DNA of 64,000 bases from Tunicatimonas pelagia (GTDB lineage Bacteria; Bacteroidota; Bacteroidia; Cytophagales; Cyclobacteriaceae): assembly GCF_030506325.1 (NCBI RefSeq), contig NZ_CP120683.1, positions 7,107,968-7,171,967 on the forward strand, written 5' to 3'. A program made the translations under genes and the position numbers. Shown here piece by piece: positions 27,198 through 36,047 of this stretch. A model generated the notes under the pieces. It was given only the letters and a program-made list of their open reading frames with translations, was not told the DNA's origin and made no database searches. How positions within the stretch are numbered: the stretch's first letter is position 1; each line of letters starts with the position of its first letter.

Positions 27198-27270
27198 CAT
27201 TCTACTCTCTAGTACCGAGACAAACTGTAGAATGTTTTACCACACCTTAAACAGAATGTAGAATAATTCT
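27198..27270. promoter_or_regulatory. inverted/direct GTAGAATG repeats upstream of the RND operon
   Basis: CATTCTAC (27198-27205) is the exact complement of GTAGAATG (27227-27234). A third copy, GTAGAAT (27258-27264), overlaps the perfect palindrome AGAATAATTCT (27260-27270). Three copies in 73 nt, about 130-200 nt before the adaptor start, look like binding sites of a dimeric repressor. No TetR or MarR gene is adjacent. Confidence 0.45.
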
Positions 27271-27642
27271 TCAGTTTGGTGACCAATTACCCAAATTGTC
27301 ACTAAACTTTTCTAATAAAGAAATGTAATATATAGCTAATATAAATACGGTAGCAGATTAGCAGTAACCGGAAAGAATACACGCAGTGAGCTTCCCTGAG
27401 CAAGTAATTCTCATAAAAATGCAATTTAGGACACACCACTTACGCTAGCTTCGCTCACCATCACCAGCCTAAGAATTAACTCTCTGTATGATTTATTGAT
27501 ACGTAGTCTTCTATGTAAATAGAATATAGCAAAAGGCCAATAGGTAAGTTTTACCCACAGTTTCACCGATAAACCGACCCACGGGCAAACCAACCTTACG
27601 GCTTGAAGGCCGCTTCTGAATAGGGTTTCTTTACAGAAGGAG
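27271..27642. other. intergenic region upstream of the RND operon; no gene supported
   Basis: AT-rich with several stops in all frames. One minus frame (27426-27671) runs into the ompH-like gene from downstream and has no coding character. The region probably holds the distal promoter area of the RND operon and the 3' flank of the ompH-like gene. Confidence 0.4.
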
Positions 27643-28191
27643 CTACTGTCCGGATGTTTCGGTAGGTTCACTCAAACCGAGGGCTTCAATTATTAGCGGG
27701 GTCACGTTAGATTCTTCAGGATTTTGGGTGTAGACTAACATAGCCTGCCCGTTGACACTCGCCGGAAAGATGTGGGTGTAGCCATTAAGCTGAGCTACCG
27801 AGTCAATTGTTTGTTGCACTTTTTGCCGTAAGGGGCTCATGGCTTGCATCACCTTAAATTGCATTTGCTGTTGGGCCGTTTCTTGTTCACTTAAAATATC
27901 TTGCTGCAATTCCTGGAGTTCTTGCTCCCGGACTGCCCGCACTGTATCGCTTAAGTTAGCGGCTTCCTGCTGTAATTGAGCAGCCTGTAGCTCTAGCCCC
28001 TGCCGCATGGCGGTAAGCTTATTATTGAGCTTTCGTTCAAAAGCAGCTACATCTTGGCGAGCTGCTTTGGCTTCGGGCAATAGCCCCAATACGTATTCTG
28101 ATTGAACAAATCCGATTTTAAGCCCCTGAGCAAAGGTAGTTGCTGTGCTTAAAGTAGTAACTGAAAGTAAAGTAAGGAATATCTTTTTCAT
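27643..28191 (-). CDS. OmpH/Skp-family periplasmic chaperone, 182 aa
   Basis: Signal peptide (MKKIFLTLLSVTTLSTATTFA, cleaved near AQG), then the family start LKIGFVQSEYVLGLLPEAKAA, a long coiled-coil hairpin (about 45-125, AAQLQQEAANLSDTVR) and the closing beta strands with NGYTHIFPASVNG. Skp/OmpH proteins trimerise and carry unfolded outer-membrane proteins through the periplasm. Length is normal. It stands alone, not beside bamA, so it is probably one of several paralogues. Confidence 0.88.
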   Translation of the reverse strand: MKKIFLTLLSVTTLSTATTFAQGLKIGFVQSEYVLGLLPEAKAARQDVAAFERKLNNKLTAMRQGLELQAAQLQQEAANLSDTVRAVREQELQELQQDILSEQETAQQQMQFKVMQAMSPLRQKVQQTIDSVAQLNGYTHIFPASVNGQAMLVYTQNPEESNVTPLIIEALGLSEPTETSGQ

Positions 28192-28391
28192 CGGTAGTAG
28201 TCCCGTTAGATTGTAATTAAGTGCAAAATAAACCTCGAAAATAGCTAAAACCCAATGATTCCCCTAACATAACTAGAAAGATTTAACAAGAGTTAACGCT
28301 TCAATTGAAAATTGACAATGGAAAGGTGAAAAGTAATAGACAGCGATTTGCCTATGAAACTATTAATTGTCCACTGTCAATTTCTTGTTAA

Positions 28392-29303
28392 TTAGGAGAG
28401 TTGACCGCCTACTTTTTGTAGTAGTTTTTTGGTGAGCATAACGCCGTCATTTTTGTTTATCTCCTCAAGTTTACCTCCAAACTCAATACCAACGTAGCCC
28501 GTAAAATCAGCTTCTTTCACAATAGCCATCAGTTGTTCGTAGTCCATATTTACTTCTTTTCCCCGGCTATTAAACTCAACCGTTTTGGCACTCACTCCTT
28601 TAGCGTAGGGCATCAGCTCCTTTACTAATTGATAGCGATCGTAATCTTCGTTCTTAGCGATCTTGGTATTCCCAAAGTCTGGCAATGTGCCTACGTTGTC
28701 ACGATTAGCTTTTTCCATTACCATCGCCAACCACTTACCATTGGAAGAATAGTTGCCATGATTTTCTACCATAATATTCATGTCCGCTGCTTTGCCATAA
28801 TCAGCCAGACGAACTAGCGTATCTACAAATAGATCAGCGGCCTCTTCGGGTGATTTACCTTCGTAGCCATTAGCATTAATTCTTACCCCGTGACAGCCTA
28901 AGGTGTGGGCAGCATCAATCCATTCGTAGTGCTTTTCTGCCGATTTTATTCTTTCTGACTCAGCCGGACTGGCCGTAGGATACTCCCACAAGTCTAACAT
29001 AATTAGCACATTGGTTACACCTAAATCATCAGCACGTTGTTTAAGCTCTTTTAAGTACACCTGATCTTTCACTTTGTCAATAAAAAACTGATTTACGTAC
29101 TCAACCGCATCAATGCCGTAGAACTCTTTGGCTACGCGAGGAAAGTCCAGATTGGTGATAGCTCCCTTACGAATAGGCTGGCGCAGCGACCATTCGGCCA
29201 ACGACATTTTAAAAAATAAGGGTGATGATTTTAACAGACTGGGTAGTGCCCACGCACCCAGTGAGGCCTGAGCAGTAGTAGATAAGAACTTGCGACGTTG
29301 CAT
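28392..29303 (-). CDS. Exported sugar phosphate isomerase/epimerase-like TIM-barrel protein, 303 aa
   Basis: The N terminus RRKFLSTTAQASLGAWAL is a Tat-type signal (RR-x-F-L). The rest is a xylose-isomerase-like/AP-endonuclease-2 TIM barrel, with metal-ligand glutamates expected in NIMVENHGNYSSN and YVGIEFGG and a histidine/asparagine-rich GCHGVRINANG strand. Such periplasmic proteins in Bacteroidota act on sugars or cyclitols. Substrate not determinable. Monocistronic by spacing, with short direct/inverted words around 28315-28390 downstream of its stop. Confidence 0.82.
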   Translation of the reverse strand: MQRRKFLSTTAQASLGAWALPSLLKSSPLFFKMSLAEWSLRQPIRKGAITNLDFPRVAKEFYGIDAVEYVNQFFIDKVKDQVYLKELKQRADDLGVTNVLIMLDLWEYPTASPAESERIKSAEKHYEWIDAAHTLGCHGVRINANGYEGKSPEEAADLFVDTLVRLADYGKAADMNIMVENHGNYSSNGKWLAMVMEKANRDNVGTLPDFGNTKIAKNEDYDRYQLVKELMPYAKGVSAKTVEFNSRGKEVNMDYEQLMAIVKEADFTGYVGIEFGGKLEEINKNDGVMLTKKLLQKVGGQLS

Positions 29304-29494
29304 TACAAACTAGGATGTGTAAATGTGAAAAATATTGCTATTAGAACCGTCAAGATACGGATTATTTTCTACACACCTTTTTAAAAAAGAAAGTGCGAAA
29401 AAGCAGGGAAGCACTTTTGCTACCAATATTGCGGTTAGCCAGGAAAGAGTAGCGCATCTACAACCCTCAGCCATACCGAATTACGTATGAATAA

Positions 29495-30112
29495 CTACTT
29501 GCTGCAAGGCTGATTATCATCGCAATAACTGGCTGAAAAATTACAAGAATCTTTTACCTGATAGTCCACCGGAACACCTCGTCGATCCGTCTCCAGATGT
29601 AAACATTCTTCTAGTAGTTGCTTCAGTTTCTGCCGTCCGCGCTGAATACGCGACTTCGTTCCTGACAAAGACAAATTTAGTCGTTGCGCTATTTCTCGCT
29701 GAGGAATTCCATCTAAATCGCTCATTTTAAGGGGAACTGCGTACTTCTGGGGCAAGCAGTTAATTAGCTCCGGGATAAATGAAGAAATATCGAGTTCCGC
29801 CTCCAGTTCTTCCGAAACCCCTTCCGCTACCTCCGGCGAGAAATCAGTTAGTTTGGACTGCTCGCGAAAATAATCATACACCGTGCGCTTGGTTACTTGG
29901 TACAGCCACGCTCGCATATTATTTACCGAATCTAGTGACTCGCAGTTTCGGTAGAGCTTTACCAATACATCGCTTACTACTGCCTCACTCTGGGCAGTGT
30001 CGTGGAGGCGACGGTTTACAAATTGAACCAGTTCCGCACGGTACTGCTCAAACAAAGGAAACACCCGCTGGCAGGTGTCTCGTTCGGCGTACTTAGTTAA
30101 GTCGTTTTTCAT
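29495..30112 (-). CDS. sigZ: SigZ-like ECF sigma factor with Cys-rich tail, 205 aa
   Basis: Start ATG 30112 shares one base with the stop of the upstream dioxygenase gene (TAATG). An earlier start at 30127 would overlap by 16 nt. Region 2 is seen at about 20-90 (VVSDVLVKLYRN, NNMRAWLYQVTKRTVYDYFR) and region 4 at about 125-180 (GIPQREIAQRLNLSLSGTKSRIQRG). The tail contains CNFSASYCDDNQPC, an unusual cysteine cluster that might sense metal(loid) or redox state. The fold is confident. The SigZ assignment rests on resemblance and on its pairing with an ArsI/CadI-type gene. Confidence 0.8.
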   Translation of the reverse strand: MKNDLTKYAERDTCQRVFPLFEQYRAELVQFVNRRLHDTAQSEAVVSDVLVKLYRNCESLDSVNNMRAWLYQVTKRTVYDYFREQSKLTDFSPEVAEGVSEELEAELDISSFIPELINCLPQKYAVPLKMSDLDGIPQREIAQRLNLSLSGTKSRIQRGRQKLKQLLEECLHLETDRRGVPVDYQVKDSCNFSASYCDDNQPCSK

Positions 30113-30534
30113 TAGTTTGCACAGCAAGTACCATTATGGCGATTTAACGATGCTACCGGAGCTCGGTTAACATGAGAAGCACCGTGGGTTTGAAAAATTT
30201 CCCAGGGAATGCCCTGCGGATCGGCAATCCAGGATTTGGTGGAATGCGCGTAGCAACACACTGTTTCCCCCTCCTTAAATTGCTCACCTTTTATCTGATC
30301 GAGACGATTAAATAATTCATTTCGCTCCTTCTCAGTCTCTACCTGAATACCCAAATGCTCAACTCCCCCTTCATTACTACTCAGGTTGATTGAAAAATTT
30401 ACGAGCGGATCGTCCAGCATCCACTTGGCATAATCTGGTTTAAGAACCGTAGGCTTGCTGGCGAATAAACCTTCGTAGAAGGCTACGGATGCTGCTAAAT
30501 CTTGCACTTTCACGTTGATGTGTAATCTTTTCAT
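30112..30534 (-). CDS. ArsI/CadI-type vicinal oxygen chelate dioxygenase (C-As lyase family), 140 aa
   Basis: Start ATG 30534 (MKRLHINVKVQDLAASVAFY). A frame start 11 codons earlier is not conserved. Family signature residues are present: His in LHINVKV, His in VEHLGIQVE, the vicinal cysteine pair in EGETVCCYAHSTKSW and Glu in PWEIFQ. ArsI enzymes cleave the C-As bond of trivalent organoarsenicals. CadI relatives respond to cadmium. No arsR, arsB or arsM lies nearby. Instead it is coupled to a sigma factor gene. It also ends in a CC pair (GTCCAN). Confidence 0.85.
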   Translation of the reverse strand: MKRLHINVKVQDLAASVAFYEGLFASKPTVLKPDYAKWMLDDPLVNFSINLSSNEGGVEHLGIQVETEKERNELFNRLDQIKGEQFKEGETVCCYAHSTKSWIADPQGIPWEIFQTHGASHVNRAPVASLNRHNGTCCAN

Positions 30535-30606
30535 CGTAGATAATTTTAGAATGAATAGTGAATTCACCTAGGTGACGAAGAAGCTAACGAAAAGACGCAA
30601 GATTTT

Positions 30607-31794
30607 TTATTTTTCTTCGCTAAGGAGCTGAAAAGTTTGCTGAGCAATAGCTAGTTCTTCATTAGTAGGTACTACTAGAATTTTAATTTTACTATCCTCC
30701 GCTTGTAATTCTTGAATGCCACTAACCGATTGATTGTTTTTAGAAGAATCCAATTGAATTCCCAACGCCTCCAGGCCTTCCAAACTTTTCTCTCGAACAA
30801 AAGGACTGTTCTCTCCTACTCCAGCAGTAAACACCAAAGCGTCAGCACTACCTAAAACAGCCAAGTAAGCTCCTACGTATTTCTTAATCCGGTAGCAATA
30901 CATCTCCAGGGCTAGCTTCGCGGGTTTATCCTCTTGCTCCTGCTTCCGGAGTACTTCCCGTAAGTCATTTTCTCCGGTAATTCCCTTCAACCCACTCTCG
31001 TGGTTTAGCAGGTGATCGATCTCGGCGGGCGACATTTCTGCCTGCTCACTCAGAAAAAACGGGATTGCTGGGTCAATATCCCCACTGCGGGTTCCCATCA
31101 TTAATCCGGCCAGCGGACTTAAGCCCATTGAAGTGTCCGTACTTTTCCCATTTTTTACCGCCGTCATGCTGCACCCATTTCCCAGATGAATTGTAATCAG
31201 ATTTACCGAGTCAAGTGGCTTCCCTAAGAAGCTAGCTGCTTGCTGGGTTACGTACTGATGGGAAGTGCCGTGCATTCCGTATACCCGGATACCATGCTCT
31301 TGATACAGGCGATTCGGAACCGGATAACGGTACGTATACGGAGGTATCGTACTATGGAAAGCCGTATCGAAGATAGCCACTTGGTTAGCTTGAGGAAAAA
31401 TTTGTTGAGATACTCGAATACCTTCAGCATTAGGCGGATTATGAAGGGGTGCCAAAACTGCTAACTCGTCAATTTTTCGCAGAACCTCGTCGGTAATTAA
31501 CTGGGTATCGCTGTATGCTTCTCCACCGTGCACTACCCGGTGGCCTATTGCAGATAGTTCTTGATTAATCAATACTTTATCAGCCAAGAAGTCGGCAATA
31601 ATTTTTAAGCCGGCGCTATGATCAGATACCAACTGAGTGTGCTTCGTCTCATTAGAGGAGACTCGCAGAGTTACAAGGGCATTTTCTTCACCAATCTTTT
31701 CTATTAATCCTAAAGAAATTTCTTGCTCCTCCGGCATTTTGAATAGACTAAACTTTATTGAGGAACTCCCCGAATTTAATACTAATACATTCAT
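30607..31794 (-). CDS. ackA: Acetate kinase, 395 aa
   Basis: Converts acetyl phosphate plus ADP to acetate plus ATP. Family motifs are intact: LVLNSGSSSIKFSL at the start, IGHRVVHGG, FDTAFHSTIPP, YGMHGTSHQYV, ITIHLGNGCSM and GLSPLAGLMMGTRSGDIDP. Length is normal. Its partner pta is on the same strand but 2 kb upstream, with an opposite-strand gene in between, so the two are not a simple operon here. Confidence 0.96.
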   Translation of the reverse strand: MNVLVLNSGSSSIKFSLFKMPEEQEISLGLIEKIGEENALVTLRVSSNETKHTQLVSDHSAGLKIIADFLADKVLINQELSAIGHRVVHGGEAYSDTQLITDEVLRKIDELAVLAPLHNPPNAEGIRVSQQIFPQANQVAIFDTAFHSTIPPYTYRYPVPNRLYQEHGIRVYGMHGTSHQYVTQQAASFLGKPLDSVNLITIHLGNGCSMTAVKNGKSTDTSMGLSPLAGLMMGTRSGDIDPAIPFFLSEQAEMSPAEIDHLLNHESGLKGITGENDLREVLRKQEQEDKPAKLALEMYCYRIKKYVGAYLAVLGSADALVFTAGVGENSPFVREKSLEGLEALGIQLDSSKNNQSVSGIQELQAEDSKIKILVVPTNEELAIAQQTFQLLSEEK

Positions 31795-32002
31795 TTTCAG
31801 CGATTATGGATTCATAAATTGCCACACAACAGTAAAAAAGTAAAACCTAACCATGACAATAATTCCCCACTCTGTTGTAGATATTGCCCATTGTAATGGA
31901 CAGAATTTATCATTTACTGCTAGGTTCCATTCATTTCAAATTGGCACAGTTTTCCCACGACGGGAAGTGAATTATTCATTTTTTAATCAAAACTAGCTAA
32001 AA

Positions 32003-33733
32003 ATGAGAAAGATACTATTAACTGTAGGACTATCAACGGCCGTAATTTTTGGAGTACAGGCCCAAGAAGCTCCTACCAAAACTAAGAAGAAACAGCAGTC
32101 CTCCCAAGAAGAAGTTATTGAAGCACGTAGTAACATCAGCGAAGAGACTTACGAGTCGGAAGATAATGTGCAACGCACTAGTGCCGAGACTCGCTTCAGT
32201 GGAAGTGATATGGCTCAAATCAACAACGCTGACGTACCTCAAGAGGTGATGGATAGCTTTAAAAACAGCGATTTTAGCCAAGGTACCATTGAACGAGCTT
32301 ACGAAATTGATGGTGCTGCCCTACCTCAGATTTTAGAATCTCGAGCAAACTTATCGATGTACCCGGGAGAGCAGCTACCCGATAAACTATACATTTTGCA
32401 TGTGAGTACTGATGAAGGAAAGGGTATACTTTATATTGGTGACGACGGTGAGTCTATTGCTGAAGAAGAAATTACAACCGATGAATCGGTAAACTTTTTC
32501 GGTGAAGCTGAAAAAAAAGCAGAACAGACCACTAATGAAACCGAGGAAACAGTAGAAAACGCTGCTGAGAAAACCGAAAATACGGTAGAAGCTGCCACTT
32601 ATGAAACTGAAAAGGCGGTGGAAAATGCTGGTGAAGAAATAGAAAAAACAGTAAACGAAACCGAGAATTCAGCAGAAAGTGCTGGCGAGGAAATGGAAGG
32701 AACTGCTTATAAAACCGAAGAAGCAGTTAACAATGCTACCTCTGAAGCTAGAGAAGAGCTAAATGAAGCTGATGTAGAACAATCAGCTGAGAATATTGCG
32801 CGCGAAACTGAAGAAACAGTAGAGAGCGCTGCTTACGAGGTCGAGGAGACAACTGAAAATGCTGCTAGAAACACAGAGGCTGAGGTAGAAAATGCAGCAT
32901 ACGAAGCGGAAGAGGCTACTGAAAATGTAGCTAGCGAAACCGAGGAGGCAATGCGGAATGCTACCGAAACAGCGGAAGAGACAACCGAAAATGCAGCTCA
33001 AGAGGCAGGAGAAGTAATGGAGCCAGCCACTTACGAAGCTGAAAAAGTTGCTAATGAGACAGAAAACAATATAGAAGCAATTACTAACGAAACAGGTAAT
33101 GACGTAGAGAAAGCAGCTACCAAAACTGAAGAATCGGTAGAAAGTGCTGCTACTGAAACTAAGCAAGAAGTAAATGAAGCAACTCCGGCAGTAAACGAGG
33201 AAACTACCGAAATGAGCGAGGCAGCCGAATACAGAACCAGTGAGGCGGCTGAATCAGTAGAAGAAACCGTTGAGCAGGCCGAAGAGAATGTAGAAGATGC
33301 GGTTGAAAGAACCGACGAAGTAATTGAAGAGTCCGTTGAGCAAACCCAAGATATAACCGAAGAGACAGCAGAAGCGGTTGATGGTAATGCTTATTCTCAA
33401 GAAGTAACTATGAACAATGGACGTGATGAGATCAAAGATCCATCGGTATCATTCGGTTCTAAGAACATGACCGAAGTAGGTGAAGCTAGTCTTCCTCAGT
33501 TAGTAAAAGATGCATTCAGCAATAGCGATTTTAGCCAAGGTACCATTGAACGAGCTTACAAAATGGATGGTGCCGTTGTCAGTCAAATTTTAGACGATAG
33601 AGCGAACTTAACAATATACGCTGGAGAGCAAATTCCTGAAGCTTTGTATCAGTTACAGGTATCTACCGATGAAGGTACTGGCATAGTATACATTGCTGAC
33701 GATGGCGAAATTATCGCTTCTGAAAACTTATAA
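32003..33733 (+). CDS. Secreted LEA-like acidic repeat protein with two copies of an unknown ~80-aa domain, 576 aa
   Basis: A signal peptide (MRKILLTVGLSTAVIFGVQA) precedes a basic linker. Domain copy A (about 70-148) and copy B (about 485-572) share NSDFSQGTIERAY and the framework L-P-x-x-L/V... RANL... GEQ-P... L-VSTDEG-GI-YI-DDGE. The shape resembles PepSY-like domains but I cannot confirm this. Between them (about 165-460) is a low-complexity stretch built on 11-residue-type units such as ETEETVENAA, the pattern of group 3 LEA proteins, which are disordered and fold to helices on drying. A 36-nt block is identical in both copies (32267-32302 and 33524-33559), pointing to recent duplication or gene conversion. 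Predicted periplasmic stress protein (inference). Confidence 0.8.
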   Translation: MRKILLTVGLSTAVIFGVQAQEAPTKTKKKQQSSQEEVIEARSNISEETYESEDNVQRTSAETRFSGSDMAQINNADVPQEVMDSFKNSDFSQGTIERAYEIDGAALPQILESRANLSMYPGEQLPDKLYILHVSTDEGKGILYIGDDGESIAEEEITTDESVNFFGEAEKKAEQTTNETEETVENAAEKTENTVEAATYETEKAVENAGEEIEKTVNETENSAESAGEEMEGTAYKTEEAVNNATSEAREELNEADVEQSAENIARETEETVESAAYEVEETTENAARNTEAEVENAAYEAEEATENVASETEEAMRNATETAEETTENAAQEAGEVMEPATYEAEKVANETENNIEAITNETGNDVEKAATKTEESVESAATETKQEVNEATPAVNEETTEMSEAAEYRTSEAAESVEETVEQAEENVEDAVERTDEVIEESVEQTQDITEETAEAVDGNAYSQEVTMNNGRDEIKDPSVSFGSKNMTEVGEASLPQLVKDAFSNSDFSQGTIERAYKMDGAVVSQILDDRANLTIYAGEQIPEALYQLQVSTDEGTGIVYIADDGEIIASENL

Positions 33734-33755
33734 TATCGAACCAGATAGTAATCCG

Positions 33756-33788
33756 AAAAGCTCTGGCTAATAGTCAGGGCTTTTTTTG
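33756..33788 (+). terminator. terminator of the LEA-like gene (bidirectional potential)
   Basis: AAAGCTCTGGC pairs with GTCAGGGCTTT around a short loop (with two G-T pairs), followed by a run of seven T. The A-rich left arm also gives a U-tract on the minus strand, where pta ends at 33790. Confidence 0.75.
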
Positions 33789-33789
33789 T

Positions 33790-35892
33790 TTACTCGGTAA
33801 TATTCTGTGCCTGAATAGCGGTGATTACTACGGTGTTAACAATATCAGTCACCGTGCAACCTCGGCTAAGATCGTTTACTGGCTTTCGTAACCCTTGCAG
33901 TATTGGCCCGATAGCTACGGCTCCGGTTTCTCGCTGAACTGCTTTGTAGGTATTGTTTCCTGTATTCAAATCGGGAAAAATCAGTACGGTGGCGTAGCCA
34001 GCTACTTCCGAACCCGGAATTTTCTTGATGCCTACTTCTTTATCCACAGCAGCATCGTACTGGATGGGCCCCTCAATTTTTAGATCAGTCATTCGCTCCT
34101 TTACAATTTCGGTGGCTTGCCGCACCCGATCTACATCTTCGCCTTGCCCCGAAGCTCCCGATGAGTACGATAGCATGGCAATTTTAGGCTCAATGCCAAA
34201 CGCCTCACTGGTTTGCGCCGATGAAATAGCGATCTCCGCCAGTTCCTCAGCATTAGGATTGGGATTGATAGCACAATCGCCGTACACCAGCACCCGGTCG
34301 GGCAGTGCCATAAAAAATACGGACGACACGAGCGAAACATTCGGCTTGGTTTTGATAAGCTGTAAAGCCGGGCGAATAGTATGCTGAGTAGTATGCGCGG
34401 CTCCGGAGACCATGCCATCGGCTAGTCCTTCCAGCACCATCATAGTACCAAAATAAGACACATCAACTACGGTATCTCGCGCCATATCCAGATTTGCTCC
34501 TTTATGCTGACGTAGCTCCACAAACCGCTCGGCAAATTTTTCCGCTTGCGGCGTTTTTGCAGGGTCAATGATACTGACGTGTTCGGTATCAATTCTCAAC
34601 CCCAGCTTGCCAATATTATTTTTGATAGCCTCCACATTCCCTAAGATGGTTAGGTTAACGATATTTTGCTCCAGTAGAATTTCGGCAGCCCGCAGTACTC
34701 GTTCATCATCACCTTCCGGTAGCACAATATGCTTTTTCTCTGATTTAGCTCGTTTCACCAGATTATACTGAAACATGCGAGGGGTCATGCCTCGCTGTTG
34801 CACATTACTTACCTTCTCCTGAAGTACTGTAGTATCAATATATTTTTCAAACAGTCGCTTACTCAGCAATATTTTCGTTTCATTTTCAGGAGTGATGCTC
34901 GAGGTTATTTTTCCTATTTGGGCAACAGTATTGTAGGTATTTTCTTCCACCGACAGAATGGGTACAATGTCAGTAATACCATCCAGTACCCGCGAAATTG
35001 ACTCTTCGGGAGTAAATTTAGTCGTCAGCAGAATACCGGCAATATCTGGGTAGTTTTTAGATTGATGCGCTTGCAGTACGCTTAAAATAATATCAGCTCG
35101 GTCGCCCGGCGTAATTACCAAGCACTGATCGGTAAGATACGGTAAATAGTGCTGTAGTTGCGTAGCTGCCACTGAGTAGCGGTAGGCTTGCCTATCAAGC
35201 TGTTCGCCCCCGTATAGCACTTGAGCCTGTAAATGATTTTTAATTTCTCCTAATGTTGGGCTTTGCAAAGTAGCATTACCCGGAATTACGCCCAGTACAG
35301 TTTCTTTTTTCGAAATTCGGTTGCGAAGACTCAACAGCAGCTCGTGAGCTAAATCGGGCTGGGTACGATTGATAATGACCGACACTACTTCGCACTCATT
35401 TTCTACGAATGAATCGTAGGTAATCTGTACTGGGCTTAGAATATCCTCAATAGATGAGGATTGATCGCCTCGGGCGAGCAGTAGCACCGGACAGCCCAGA
35501 TTTTTGGCAAAATCTACGTTAATATTAAAGTCCAGCGTCGCGTTTTCATCAGTAAAATCACTCCCCTCACACAACACAAAATCATACTTTTGCTCCAGGG
35601 CTTTAAACTTTTCAATCACGCGGTCTAACACCTGATCGTACTTGCCCTCAAGAATGAGCTCCCGAGCTTCACGACGGTGATAGCCGTAGGATTCTTCGTA
35701 CGACTGCTTGAGCTGAAAGTGCTCCAGCAGCAGGTGAATATTTTTGTCTTGCTGCCCGGAGTTTCCGCTGATTAGTGGGCGGAAAATACCCACTCTTTCG
35801 GTCTTGCGGAGGATCATTTCTAGCATACCCAGGCATACCAAGGACTTACCGGTATGTGCCTCGGTAGTGGTCACGTATAAAGAACTCGCCAT
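33790..35892 (-). CDS. pta: Phosphate acetyltransferase, long form, 700 aa
   Basis: Interconverts acetyl-CoA and acetyl phosphate. Long-form architecture: an N-terminal dethiobiotin-synthetase-like P-loop domain (about 1-220, with TTEAHTGKSLVCLG), a DRTGG domain (about 220-335) and the catalytic PTA domain (about 370-695, with LPEGDDERVLRAAE and GMVSGAAHTTQHTIRPALQ). Length fits the 700-aa class regulated through its N-terminal domains. Together with ackA this gives acetate overflow/assimilation and an acetyl-phosphate pool. Start ATG 35892 (MASSLYVTTTEAHTGKS) is unambiguous. Confidence 0.95.
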   Translation of the reverse strand: MASSLYVTTTEAHTGKSLVCLGMLEMILRKTERVGIFRPLISGNSGQQDKNIHLLLEHFQLKQSYEESYGYHRREARELILEGKYDQVLDRVIEKFKALEQKYDFVLCEGSDFTDENATLDFNINVDFAKNLGCPVLLLARGDQSSSIEDILSPVQITYDSFVENECEVVSVIINRTQPDLAHELLLSLRNRISKKETVLGVIPGNATLQSPTLGEIKNHLQAQVLYGGEQLDRQAYRYSVAATQLQHYLPYLTDQCLVITPGDRADIILSVLQAHQSKNYPDIAGILLTTKFTPEESISRVLDGITDIVPILSVEENTYNTVAQIGKITSSITPENETKILLSKRLFEKYIDTTVLQEKVSNVQQRGMTPRMFQYNLVKRAKSEKKHIVLPEGDDERVLRAAEILLEQNIVNLTILGNVEAIKNNIGKLGLRIDTEHVSIIDPAKTPQAEKFAERFVELRQHKGANLDMARDTVVDVSYFGTMMVLEGLADGMVSGAAHTTQHTIRPALQLIKTKPNVSLVSSVFFMALPDRVLVYGDCAINPNPNAEELAEIAISSAQTSEAFGIEPKIAMLSYSSGASGQGEDVDRVRQATEIVKERMTDLKIEGPIQYDAAVDKEVGIKKIPGSEVAGYATVLIFPDLNTGNNTYKAVQRETGAVAIGPILQGLRKPVNDLSRGCTVTDIVNTVVITAIQAQNITE

Positions 35893-35948
35893 CAGAATCT
35901 TTGTGGTTTAGCTTAAAAGACTGGCAAGTTACAGGTTTTTTAGTCATT

Positions 35949-36035
35949 AGTCCACAGTTAATAGTCGACAGTCCACAGTTAGTAGACTACAGTTTATACT
36001 TTACAAATCTAAACTGTGGACTATGGACTGTCGAC
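35949..36035. repeat. intergenic inverted repeat of the GTCCACAGTT / AACTGTGGAC type
   Basis: GTCGACAGTCCA (35964-35975) is perfectly complementary to TGGACTGTCGAC (36024-36035), and AGTCCACAGTT (35949-35959) to AACTGTGGACT (36012-36022). The arms are built from the same word repeated three or four times. It sits between the stop of the 36048 gene and pta and could fold the read-through transcript. Confidence 0.6.
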
Positions 36036-36047
36036 CGTAGACTACCT

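Noticed and set aside
27426..27671. 81-codon minus frame overlapping the end of the ompH-like gene
   Set aside because: Overlaps a confident gene, and its composition is not protein-like.
31942..31956. TGGCACAGTTTTCCC resembling a sigma-54 -24/-12 promoter upstream of the LEA-like gene
   Set aside because: The -12 element lacks the required TTGC, and no enhancer-binding regulator is nearby.
32783..33166. 127-codon Cys/Ser/Phe-rich frame antisense to the LEA-like repeats
   Set aside because: A shadow of the repeat region; its apparent repeats are the reverse complement of ETEETVENAA-type codons.
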